Part shown: piece by piece, positions 10,463 through 18,188 of the stretch
Layout of the letters: every line of letters begins with the position of its first letter
Position numbering within the stretch: the first letter of the stretch is position 1
The notes under the pieces: model-generated
Databases searched by the model: none
The model's input: the letters and a program-made list of their open reading frames with translations, nothing else
What the model was told of the DNA's origin: nothing
Assembly: GCA_029239355.1 (NCBI GenBank)
Contig: JAQZAZ010000001.1
Coordinates: forward strand, 1-64,000
DNA length: 64,000 nucleotides
Direction: 5' to 3'
From: Sphingobacterium sp.
GTDB lineage: Bacteria; Bacteroidota; Bacteroidia; Sphingobacteriales; Sphingobacteriaceae
Position numbers and translations under genes: made by a program

Positions 10463-11665
10463 ATGAATACTAGCAATAAATTTATAGCTCTTATGGCCTT
10501 AATGACGGCTACTTTAACCGTGTCAGCCCAAAAGAAATTTGTTATTAATGGACAGGCCCCAGAGCTGAACGGAAAGTATGTCCATCTGTCTTATGGTACG
10601 GGTAACGATAATCAAATAAAAGACAGTGTCGTAGTTGCTAATGGGAAGTTCAAGTTTACTGGAGTCGTTGCCGGACCAACATTTGGCTACATCAGCCTGG
10701 GCGGGCAGGCACTTTCGTTTGATAATGTTTTTTCAGTTGTTCTCGAACCTACAACAATGAAAATGACGCTTGATCGGGACAGTATAAATAAAAGTAGACT
10801 TACCGGATCAAAAGAGAACGATAAATTAAAAAGCCTCGATGAGCAAAAGGCACCGATCAATAAAGCGATGGAGCCGCTGCGTGCCGAGTATCAAAAGCGT
10901 AATGAAGAATACGCCAAAGCAAGCAAAGCGCTAAAAGAAATGGAACAGAAGGTAGAGGCTATGAAAATTGATAACTATGCTTTCCGGGACAAGTTTGAAC
11001 CTTTCCAAAAGCAGCAGGAAGCGATAAACAGCGAATTTATAGCGAAAAACCCACAGTCTATTGTATCTGCCTATCTGATGCGTTTTAAGATATCGGGTAT
11101 GACATTGGCGGAAGCTGAAAAAGTATACCATTCTTTCACTTCTGACGTAAAAAAAAGCAGTTATGGAAAAGAGGTCTTTGATGAAATCAATAAAATGCGT
11201 AGTGGGTCTCCAGGGAACCCTGCCTATGTCTTTTCAAAACCTGATATAGACGGTAAACCTCTTAGTTTGGCAGATTACAGGGGCAAATATGTGCTGCTCG
11301 ATTTTTGGGCGAGCTGGTGCGTGCCCTGTAGACAGGGAAATCCACATTTGATCAGCGTCTATAATAAATATAAAGATGCCGGTTTTGAGATCATCGGTAT
11401 TTCTGATGACGATCGTAATGAAGCTGCCTGGAAGAAAGCGGTGGAGCAGGATCAGATACAGATCTGGAAACATGTTCTTCGTGGACTTAAAATGGAAAAC
11501 AACGTCATCGACCGCTCGCAGGACATATCCGAACATTATGGTAACCATACGCTTCCCACCAAAATATTAATTGACCCCCAAGGCGTTATTATTGGTCGCT
11601 ATGGTTCCGGAGGCGGATCTGATGCTGATCTTGATGCAAAATTGAATGCAGTTTTTAGTAAATAA
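10463..11665 (+). CDS. TlpA-like thioredoxin with DUF4369 N-terminal domain (copy 1)
   Basis: A 400-residue secreted thiol-disulfide protein. Residues 1-22 are a signal peptide (ending VSAQ). A DUF4369-like beta domain covers about 23-130, a charged helical linker 130-200, and a thioredoxin/AhpC-TSA fold 255-400. The active site is WCVPC with Cys286 and Cys289. A cis-proline segment (TLPTKILIDPQG) is present. It is the first of three tandem paralogues downstream of SusD and clearly closest to the second. It should act in the periplasm, as a reductase, on an unknown partner. Confidence 0.88.
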   Translation: MNTSNKFIALMALMTATLTVSAQKKFVINGQAPELNGKYVHLSYGTGNDNQIKDSVVVANGKFKFTGVVAGPTFGYISLGGQALSFDNVFSVVLEPTTMKMTLDRDSINKSRLTGSKENDKLKSLDEQKAPINKAMEPLRAEYQKRNEEYAKASKALKEMEQKVEAMKIDNYAFRDKFEPFQKQQEAINSEFIAKNPQSIVSAYLMRFKISGMTLAEAEKVYHSFTSDVKKSSYGKEVFDEINKMRSGSPGNPAYVFSKPDIDGKPLSLADYRGKYVLLDFWASWCVPCRQGNPHLISVYNKYKDAGFEIIGISDDDRNEAAWKKAVEQDQIQIWKHVLRGLKMENNVIDRSQDISEHYGNHTLPTKILIDPQGVIIGRYGSGGGSDADLDAKLNAVFSK

Positions 11666-11672
11666 TTTACAG

Positions 11673-12869
11673 ATGAAGGCAATAAAAATCATAGTACAAA
11701 TTAGCTTGCTATTGGTGACTGGGCCACTTTTCGCGCAGTCCAAATCATTTACGCTGATTGGAAAAGTAGCTGGAAAAGCGGACGGCTATATCTACCTCTC
11801 GATTGCAGACGGCGAAAATGGACGGATGGATAGTATACAGTTAAATCAAGGGAAATTTATCTTCAGAGGACAGCTCGTGTACCCTACGCAAGCCGAAATT
11901 TTGATGGGAAAAAAGAGCGAACGTTCAGCAGATAAGCGTTTACCCCTTATTCTTGAGCCTGGAGAGATGACTTTGTCCATCGATTACAACCAATTTGGAC
12001 TAGGCGAGCTTAAAGGTTCTGTTTCCAATGCGGAGCAAGAAATGCTCAATAAAAAACAAGCCAGCATCCGGATCAATATGCAACCCGCTCAACAACACTA
12101 TAATCGTGTGGTGGAGAAATACTTGGCTACTAGAGAACAGAAAGATACGGCAGCGTCAAAAATTATACGGGCTGAAATGAATGCTGTTCAGAAAGAGATG
12201 GAGCCATTTCATGCACAAATTCGTGCGACCGAGGATCAAGTATTGGAACATTATCCTAACGGATTTACCGCCGCAAATCGACTGATGTATGCGGTAGGCC
12301 AGTTGCCACTGGAAGAGTCTGCAAAAAGATATGATGCCCTCAGCACTGGAGCCAAACACAGTATCGCGGGTCGTTATGTTCAAGCTAAGATACAGGCCAT
12401 TCGTCGTGGGTCTGTGGGGGTAAATGCACCCGATTTTACAAGTACAGACATCAATGGTACTCCATTAAGTTTATCAGCTCAAAAAGGCAAATATGTATTG
12501 CTTGACTTTTGGGCAAGTTGGTGTGTGCCTTGTCGTAAAGGAAATCCACATTTACTGGCCCTTTATGCTAAATACAAGGAAAAAGGCCTTGAAATCATTG
12601 GCGTAGCATCTGATGATGGGAATGAAAAGGCATGGCGAAAAGCTGTCGAAGATGATAAGATCGCTGTATGGAAGCACGTGTTGTCAGGACAAAATATCGA
12701 AAAATTACGAAAGGGAGAGCGGGATGATAACTACATCGGGGGTCAATATGGCATATCTACATTACCAACAAAAATATTGATCGATCCTCAAGGCCAAATC
12801 ATTGGACGCTATGGTAGTGGCGCCGGCACAGATGCAGACCTCGATAAAAAGCTTACTGAAATATTTTGA
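11673..12869 (+). CDS. TlpA-like thioredoxin with DUF4369 N-terminal domain (copy 2)
   Basis: A 398-residue secreted thioredoxin-like protein. The start is set at ATG 11673 (MKAIKIIVQISLLL, signal peptide ending LFAQ). An in-frame ATG at 11646 overlaps the previous gene and only adds nine residues before a good signal peptide. The active site is WCVPC with Cys284 and Cys287. Most of the C-terminal 140 residues match copy 1, including ILIDPQG and IGRYGSG, so the pair arose by tandem duplication. It begins 7 bp after copy 1 stops, so the two are co-transcribed. Confidence 0.87.
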   Translation: MKAIKIIVQISLLLVTGPLFAQSKSFTLIGKVAGKADGYIYLSIADGENGRMDSIQLNQGKFIFRGQLVYPTQAEILMGKKSERSADKRLPLILEPGEMTLSIDYNQFGLGELKGSVSNAEQEMLNKKQASIRINMQPAQQHYNRVVEKYLATREQKDTAASKIIRAEMNAVQKEMEPFHAQIRATEDQVLEHYPNGFTAANRLMYAVGQLPLEESAKRYDALSTGAKHSIAGRYVQAKIQAIRRGSVGVNAPDFTSTDINGTPLSLSAQKGKYVLLDFWASWCVPCRKGNPHLLALYAKYKEKGLEIIGVASDDGNEKAWRKAVEDDKIAVWKHVLSGQNIEKLRKGERDDNYIGGQYGISTLPTKILIDPQGQIIGRYGSGAGTDADLDKKLTEIF

Positions 12870-12909
12870 TAGGCATAACAGGATTATGATCACATATGAA
12901 AAATATTAA

Positions 12910-13983
12910 ATGATAAACAAAATTAAATTAACGGCAGGATTACTATTGGTGACCTGCGCTGCATTGGCTCAGAAAGCGCAGCTCAATGGAAATATTAAGG
13001 GATTAAAAGATGGGGAGATCGTCTTTTATAGATCAGTAAATGGAGTGCCCAAAATGGACACCGTTCAGACCAAAGGTGGCCAATTTACCTGGTCAGTAGC
13101 AATCCATGAACCGCAGAAAATTTCCATCATGTTTCCAGAACGGTATGTTGAATTTTTTGCAGAAGCAAAAAATATGACTTTAACTGGGACGGCAGAAGAA
13201 TTAGGCAAACTACAAGTAAAAGGATCTTCCCTACAAGACGAAGCCGATGCCTATCAAAAATCTTTGCAAGATATAACAGATCAGGAGAATCCACTCTATC
13301 AACAGTATGGAAAAGCGACCGCGGAAGAAAAAAAGCAAATTGAAGCGAAGATTAGTAATTTTAGAAATATCAAAAGGGAACGCGCCGTAGAATACATTAA
13401 GAAGTATCCCTCCAGTTTTTATAGCCTTAGTTTAGTTGCTGACCGTGCTATGGTGGGTAAGTATGAAGACATTCAACCCTTATATGCCGTTTTATCGGCA
13501 CCGATGAAAAATAGCATGCAGGGAAAAGCGCTAGCCAATAGATTAGACATATTAAAACGTAGTGCTATCGGTACTGCAATGTTAAATTTTTCGCAGGCAG
13601 ACCTCGACAAAAAGTTAGTATCATTTTCATCGTTTAAAGGAAAATATGTACTCGTTGATTTTTGGGCAAGCTGGTGTGGGCCATGCCGGCAAGAGAATCC
13701 CAACGTCTTGAAAGAATACAATAAATATAAAGATAAGAACTTTACAGTTTTGGGTATTTCACTGGATGATAATGAAGACAAGTGGAAAAAGGCCATTAAG
13801 GACGATGCGATGCCCTGGACTCAGGTTTCTGATCTAAAAGGTTTTAATAATGAAGTCTCTTCTTACTATGGTATTATGGGAATCCCGAGTACCTTGCTTG
13901 TTGATCCCAATGGCGTGATTATTGCCAAAGACCTACGTGGTGAGACATTGAGTGAAAAACTGAAGGAACTTTTTGATAACTAA
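12910..13983 (+). CDS. TlpA-like thioredoxin with DUF4369 N-terminal domain (copy 3)
   Basis: A 357-residue secreted thioredoxin-like protein, last gene of the locus. The signal peptide ends at about residue 20 (CAALAQ). The active site is WCGPC (Cys256, Cys259), the more usual thioredoxin dipeptide, unlike VP in copies 1 and 2. It is more diverged and lacks the IGRYGSG tail of the other copies. It is followed by a bidirectional terminator. Confidence 0.87.
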   Translation: MINKIKLTAGLLLVTCAALAQKAQLNGNIKGLKDGEIVFYRSVNGVPKMDTVQTKGGQFTWSVAIHEPQKISIMFPERYVEFFAEAKNMTLTGTAEELGKLQVKGSSLQDEADAYQKSLQDITDQENPLYQQYGKATAEEKKQIEAKISNFRNIKRERAVEYIKKYPSSFYSLSLVADRAMVGKYEDIQPLYAVLSAPMKNSMQGKALANRLDILKRSAIGTAMLNFSQADLDKKLVSFSSFKGKYVLVDFWASWCGPCRQENPNVLKEYNKYKDKNFTVLGISLDDNEDKWKKAIKDDAMPWTQVSDLKGFNNEVSSYYGIMGIPSTLLVDPNGVIIAKDLRGETLSEKLKELFDN

Positions 13984-14033
13984 AAGGATAAGATAGCGCG
14001 GACTGGATTCGAGTGATTTTAATTGTGAAAAAT

Positions 14034-14064
14034 AAAAGGACGGACTTACGACGGCCGTCCTTTT
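14034..14064. terminator. Bidirectional intrinsic terminator
   Basis: A perfect 10-bp stem, AAAAGGACGG at 14034-14043 pairing with CCGTCCTTTT at 14055-14064, with an 11-base loop. The A and T runs at its ends serve as U-tracts on either strand. It lies between the plus-strand thioredoxin gene and the convergent lipoprotein gene. Confidence 0.8.
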
Positions 14065-14097
14065 ATCCTATGCACATTCGATAGACTGCAAATAAGT

Positions 14098-14448
14098 CTA
14101 TTTGACTTCCATTATAGACTTGGCAGTGATATGCATGACACCGGCCTGGTCTTTCCAAAATTCTCCTTTGGCTTGGATCCTATCACCAATATTGTAACGT
14201 TTGAATGTTCCACCTGATTTCTGGAGGTTGACAATACTTATGGTTACAATCGATATTGTACCCTTTTTGTCCTTAACGGTTGCCATATATCCATCTTTTC
14301 CGTTTTCAATGGCGGTAATGGTACCTGTAACTTCTTGTTGTGAAACTTGTTGTTCCATATTAACTGTATTCTTCTGACTGGAGCATGAACTCGCACTTGC
14401 CAAAATAAAAATTCCAATTATTCCTTTAATAAATATCCTATTGATCAT
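14098..14448 (-). CDS. Small lipoprotein, unknown function, possible OB-fold
   Basis: A 116-residue protein with a lipoprotein signal (lipobox ASSC, Cys22). The mature part is a short beta-rich region (VTGTITAIENGKDGY, FKRYNIGDRIQAKGEFW), which suggests a small OB-like barrel. I do not recognise a named family. It stands alone on the minus strand, convergent with the thioredoxin genes; the next minus-strand gene upstream is 75 bp away. Confidence 0.65.
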   Translation of the reverse strand: MINRIFIKGIIGIFILASASSCSSQKNTVNMEQQVSQQEVTGTITAIENGKDGYMATVKDKKGTISIVTISIVNLQKSGGTFKRYNIGDRIQAKGEFWKDQAGVMHITAKSIMEVK

Positions 14449-14523
14449 TTTTTGTTTTGTTCGTGTGTTAAAACTACAAAATATTTTGGTATGATCCAGC
14501 TGTTAAAGAGCCATCAGGTAAAA

Positions 14524-15000
14524 CTATTCCGTGATCAAGTCAATTACTTTTTCAGGATCCATGTCGTTGTTTAACCAGATGTCTTCGATGGTTGCTGCAC
14601 CTTTAATAGATATCCCATGGGTTCCAAATCTTTTGGACGCTGCAGAATAGTCGAGTCCCAATACCTTGAATGCGTCATGAATAGGTGCTTTTATCACTTT
14701 GTTGATAATGGTGATGTCTATTGGTGGATTCATTACTTCGACAACTATGAGTAAGGCCGATATAATGAGTACGCTTAAAAGGGATGGGATGAAAACGCCT
14801 TTTTTGAAATGAATTTTTAGTGCCTTCCAATTGAGTAGGATATGAAAAGCTGCACAGAAGATGAAAAATAAGCCTAAACATTCGTGCACGACTTCTGTAT
14901 AGCCATCAAACCAATGGAAAAGCATCAAAATGCCCGAAATACCTACAGCAAGGAAGACCACCGAAATAAATGGTGTAATATATTTTCTATCTAATTTCAT
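14524..15000 (-). CDS. DUF4405-type membrane protein
   Basis: A 158-residue membrane protein with three hydrophobic segments (FISVVFLAVGISGILML, LGLFFIFCAAFHILL, FIPSLLSVLIISALLIVVE). Histidines in VHECLG and AFHILLNW resemble haem ligands of the cytochrome b561/ferric-reductase-like clan, to which DUF4405 belongs. The start is set at ATG 15000, 10 bp after the upstream oxidoreductase stops. A longer in-frame reading to 15051 would overlap that gene. The soluble tail (90-158) has no recognised motif. The neighbouring flavodoxin-fold enzyme suggests a redox role. Confidence 0.68.
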   Translation of the reverse strand: MKLDRKYITPFISVVFLAVGISGILMLFHWFDGYTEVVHECLGLFFIFCAAFHILLNWKALKIHFKKGVFIPSLLSVLIISALLIVVEVMNPPIDITIINKVIKAPIHDAFKVLGLDYSAASKRFGTHGISIKGAATIEDIWLNNDMDPEKVIDLITE

Positions 15001-15010
15001 AACGCAGTTT

Positions 15011-15607
15011 TTATGTAATAGGGTTTTTGGAAAATCTGCTTTCGAGATCATCGAGCCATTTGACCCGCTTTTCTTGCGTGCGGGATTTTACGGAGGTAAA
15101 ACTTATCCATTTCAGATTTTTGTAACCCATGGTTTTGAAAACACTTTTCAACATGACTTTGCGGATTAAATTGCCAATGAGCATGGAATACATGATTCCG
15201 GGCTTGTTCATGGTAGTAATAATGGTTACACTTTTCAGGTTAGTGAGCAGTGGTACCAGCCCAAAACCTCGCGGATGATGATCATAAACGATGCCTGGAT
15301 ACAATACCCGATCGATAAATCCTTTGGTAGAAGCGGGCATGATATCCCACCAGATCGGAAAAATAAAAATCAGGTGATCCGCTTTTTTCAACCGTTCGGT
15401 ATAGTCGATCACCTGCGGATCCAAGGGTTGATGGGCCACAAAAGCTTTTAAATCAGCCTGACTCATCGCAGGATTAAAGCTGTCATTGTCGAGGTGCATG
15501 AGGTCTACATCCTGCTTCGCCTTGCGCAGACCATTTGTTACTGCAGTCAAGATGGCATTGCAGTAGCTACCTTCATAGGGATGATTGAATACAATTGCTG
15601 TTCTCAT
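15011..15607 (-). CDS. NAD(P)H dehydrogenase (quinone)-like flavoprotein, flavodoxin-2 fold
   Basis: A 198-residue cytoplasmic oxidoreductase of the Flavodoxin_2 / NQO-KefF-like group. It starts with TAIVFNHPYEGSYCNAI, the FMN/FAD phosphate-binding turn. HLIFIFPIWWDIMPASTKGFIDRVLYPG is the family's flavin-binding region. The Crp/Fnr gene lies 77 bp upstream and a DUF4405 membrane protein 10 bp downstream, all in the same direction. It probably reduces quinones or electrophiles with NAD(P)H. Confidence 0.82.
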   Translation of the reverse strand: MRTAIVFNHPYEGSYCNAILTAVTNGLRKAKQDVDLMHLDNDSFNPAMSQADLKAFVAHQPLDPQVIDYTERLKKADHLIFIFPIWWDIMPASTKGFIDRVLYPGIVYDHHPRGFGLVPLLTNLKSVTIITTMNKPGIMYSMLIGNLIRKVMLKSVFKTMGYKNLKWISFTSVKSRTQEKRVKWLDDLESRFSKNPIT

Positions 15608-15684
15608 TTTTTACGGTTTTATTACTTCCCAAAAATGAGAAGGATTTTCACCGTTGCGCGATAACAAATGTTAAGAAAGTAAGA

Positions 15685-16212
15685 CTAGCGCCTATTTCGT
15701 ATGCGACTCAATGAAACGGAAGTGATGCCCAAATAGGAAGCGATATAGTGCTGGGGTACCCGTTGGATAATATGCGGATGCCGTTGGATCAGTTCTTGAT
15801 AACGTTCTTGTGGATTGTTTTTAAGATAGGAATAAAAGAGTTGCTGTGCATGGAGAAGCCTTTTGAAGAGATGCTCTTCCAGTTCCTTTCTCAGCTCAGG
15901 TAGGTCGTCAATAATATGCTGAAAATCTTTTTGTGAAATGGTTTGTAGGATACAGGGCTCGAGGCTTTCAATGCTATATAAACTGGGTCGGTTGGTCCTG
16001 AAACTTTCGATGGCAGAAACGCGGTCACCTTCAAAGAAGAACTGGGTGGTTATATCTCTACCATCATTGTTGACCCATGTTCGTAAACATCCCTTTTCAA
16101 TGAAAAACATCCTTTTAGAGATTTGCCCTTCTTGTAAAAGAATGGTTTTGGCAGGTATTTCTAGCCGTTTAAAGAAATGGTTGAATTTAGCCCACTGATT
16201 GTCCATGATCAC
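15685..16212 (-). CDS. Crp/Fnr-family transcription regulator
   Basis: A 175-residue regulator with an N-terminal cyclic-nucleotide-binding-like barrel (ILLQEGQISKRMFFIEKGCLRTW, about 20-110) and a short C-terminal helix-turn-helix (HYIASYLGITSVSLSRIR). This is the usual Bacteroidota form, slightly shorter than Crp and without the Fnr cysteine cluster. Starts at 16212 (MIMDNQ) and 16206 are both possible. It likely controls the oxidoreductase and DUF4405 genes downstream; its ligand is unknown. Confidence 0.84.
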   Translation of the reverse strand: MIMDNQWAKFNHFFKRLEIPAKTILLQEGQISKRMFFIEKGCLRTWVNNDGRDITTQFFFEGDRVSAIESFRTNRPSLYSIESLEPCILQTISQKDFQHIIDDLPELRKELEEHLFKRLLHAQQLFYSYLKNNPQERYQELIQRHPHIIQRVPQHYIASYLGITSVSLSRIRNRR

Positions 16213-16254
16213 TTTATTTAATGGATGTCTATCTCTAATCGATTTGATAGATTG

Positions 16255-16848
16255 TTATGAATACAAAAATTTAATGATATAAAGCAGCACAAGGAGAGAT
16301 TGTTTTGGCATACCCATGATATCTTTAAGCGTTGCCATGGCGCGATTATTCAATTTGTATAAACTTTTCACGGAGATATTGGTCAGCACGCTAATCTCTT
16401 CATAGCTCAGTTCTTCAAAATATCGAAGAAAAATAACTTCTTTCTGTTTGCCGGTTAATTGTTCAAGTGCTTGAATCAGTTTCAGTGCATTGCCTCGTTG
16501 TTCCTCAGCAGCAATATAGCTGGACTCCACATCGTAGGTCAGTTGGAAATCATCATTTTCGCCGAATGAGGTCAGCCTACCGTCACGTAATTGGGTGTTT
16601 AATAAGCTGTTCTTAAGTGCAACCAGTAGATAATGCTTCGGGTTGGATATGACTTTTAGCTTATTGCGATTTTCCCAGAATTTGATAAATACCTCCTGAA
16701 TAGCGTCTCTAACATAATCTTCATCTTTTACGCGCCGCATGCCATATTCGTACAAGCTGGGAAGTAGGGCACGATAGATCTGCTCGAAGGCCTTTTTATC
16801 GCCTTCAATAAAATCATTCCAACACAGATCTATGATCGTATTACTCAT
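16255..16848 (-). CDS. ECF RNA polymerase sigma factor, FecI-like
   Basis: A 197-residue ECF sigma factor. Region 2 is around 25-90 (RDAIQEVFIKFWENR) and region 4 around 125-175 (LTGKQKEVIFLRYFEELSYEEISVLTNIS). It ends with a hydrophobic tail (SLLVLLYIIKFLYS). The gene is divergent from its likely partner FecR at 17121, whereas FecI and FecR are normally co-directional. It lies 42 bp upstream of the Crp/Fnr gene and could be transcribed into it. Confidence 0.86.
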   Translation of the reverse strand: MSNTIIDLCWNDFIEGDKKAFEQIYRALLPSLYEYGMRRVKDEDYVRDAIQEVFIKFWENRNKLKVISNPKHYLLVALKNSLLNTQLRDGRLTSFGENDDFQLTYDVESSYIAAEEQRGNALKLIQALEQLTGKQKEVIFLRYFEELSYEEISVLTNISVKSLYKLNNRAMATLKDIMGMPKQSLLVLLYIIKFLYS

Positions 16849-16889
16849 TTCAGCGTTTGCGTCAGTTAATGAAATAGATTATCGCTTTC

Positions 16890-16897
16890 CAAAAATA
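16890..16897 (-). promoter_or_regulatory. -7 element upstream of the second sigma factor gene
   Basis: Read on the minus strand this is TATTTTTG, a full match to TANNTTTG, 41 bp upstream of the sigma factor start. No exact TTTG sits 19-20 bp further upstream, so only half of the promoter is clear. The remainder of the 272-bp divergent region 16849-17120 is AT-rich and shows no promoter that I can support for FecR. Confidence 0.4.
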
Positions 16898-17120
16898 GTA
16901 AAGATTTAATAACATTAACACAAGCCTGCGTTTAAATAGCATACTATCGTCAGTAGATTGTCAATTCCACTAAAAACTTGGTTTAAAAGGGCTTGTTTGG
17001 CTACGAAATTATGAATTTGACAAGATTTATAGATAGCTTTTAAAGTTTTTTTAAAAAAAATAAAATTACATGGGATAAAATCCAATCCCAATTTGTCATC
17101 TACTTAACAAAGGCTTACTA

Positions 17121-18140
17121 ATGGAAAACTATCATACCTATAATACGCAGGATTTTTTGGACGATCTGGACTTTGTCCGTTTTGCTAAAAAGCCGGATCA
17201 GGAAGAACTTGGCTATTGGCATAAATGGCGTGCGGGCAATCCACCAAATGCAAAAGCGTATGATGAGGCGCTAGCTTATCTCCAGGCCTTGATGGGGATC
17301 GCGCGCATTCGGCCTGACCTGGTCTTCACGGACAGCCTATTCCGCGATATTGAAAGAGGCATCGTTAGCAATAGGAAGAAAAGAAGAAACCATATCATCC
17401 GCATATGGACTTCCTTAGCGGGCGCAGCGGCTGTGGCTCTTTTTGTAACTGCAGCTTGGTACTACCAATCCATGATTGTGATACAGACTGGAAGCGGTGC
17501 CTTACAGACCGTGATCTTGCCGGATAGCAGCACGGTTCAGTTGAATGCCAACTCCTCGGTGGCCTATCGCCGTGCCTGGAACTGGTTATCTAAGCGGGAA
17601 GTACATACGACAGGTGAGGCCTTACTAACAATCAGGCATCTGAATAAGGACACTACCGCAATTCGCCAGGAGGAGCGTTTCACAGCCTATACCGGTGAGC
17701 TAGCCGTAGAAGTGCTAGGCACCAAGTTTAATTTAAAAAATAGAGATAACAAAGTAACAGTATCGCTATTGGAAGGACGCATTGTCCTGCGCAATGTGAA
17801 ACAAGGTGGAGCGGCACGGATTCTTGCCCCCGGTGATATTGTTATGGCTGGAGACCAGGGCTTTCGAAATATGCTGAGTGACAAGCGGACCGTGCAGCAG
17901 ACCGTCGCCTGGACCCAAAAGACACTGACCGGAGAAAACTTATCCATAGCTGATCTCATCAATGAATTTCGCTATGTCTATGGAAAAGAGATCATCGTTA
18001 ATGATACAGCACTGTTAAACCGAAAAATTGATGGCCGTATCTCGTTAAATTCCCCAGAAAGCATCGTTTATACGATTGCTAATATTTTACAAGCCAACAT
18101 CCGCACGGAAAAAGATACCATCTACCTTGACCCTAAATGA
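17121..18140 (+). CDS. FecR-type anti-sigma factor
   Basis: A 339-residue membrane regulator. The N-terminal cytoplasmic part (1-90) carries the FecR N-terminal pattern ending WHKWRAGNPPNAKAYDEA. One membrane helix is at about 93-112 (SLAGAAAVALFVTAAWYY). The periplasmic FecR domain (120-240) contains VILPDSSTVQLNANSSVAY, and a DUF4974-like domain closes the protein. It precedes the STN-type SusC by 48 bp and is divergent from an ECF sigma gene. Confidence 0.87.
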   Translation: MENYHTYNTQDFLDDLDFVRFAKKPDQEELGYWHKWRAGNPPNAKAYDEALAYLQALMGIARIRPDLVFTDSLFRDIERGIVSNRKKRRNHIIRIWTSLAGAAAVALFVTAAWYYQSMIVIQTGSGALQTVILPDSSTVQLNANSSVAYRRAWNWLSKREVHTTGEALLTIRHLNKDTTAIRQEERFTAYTGELAVEVLGTKFNLKNRDNKVTVSLLEGRIVLRNVKQGGAARILAPGDIVMAGDQGFRNMLSDKRTVQQTVAWTQKTLTGENLSIADLINEFRYVYGKEIIVNDTALLNRKIDGRISLNSPESIVYTIANILQANIRTEKDTIYLDPK

Positions 18141-18188
18141 GAAAAACAATATCAATCTAATACATTATTATAGCTAACCTAACTAAAA

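Noticed and set aside
17016..17041. TTTG ... TAGCTTTT as the promoter of the second FecR
   Set aside because: The spacer is 14 bp, well short of the 19-20 bp needed.
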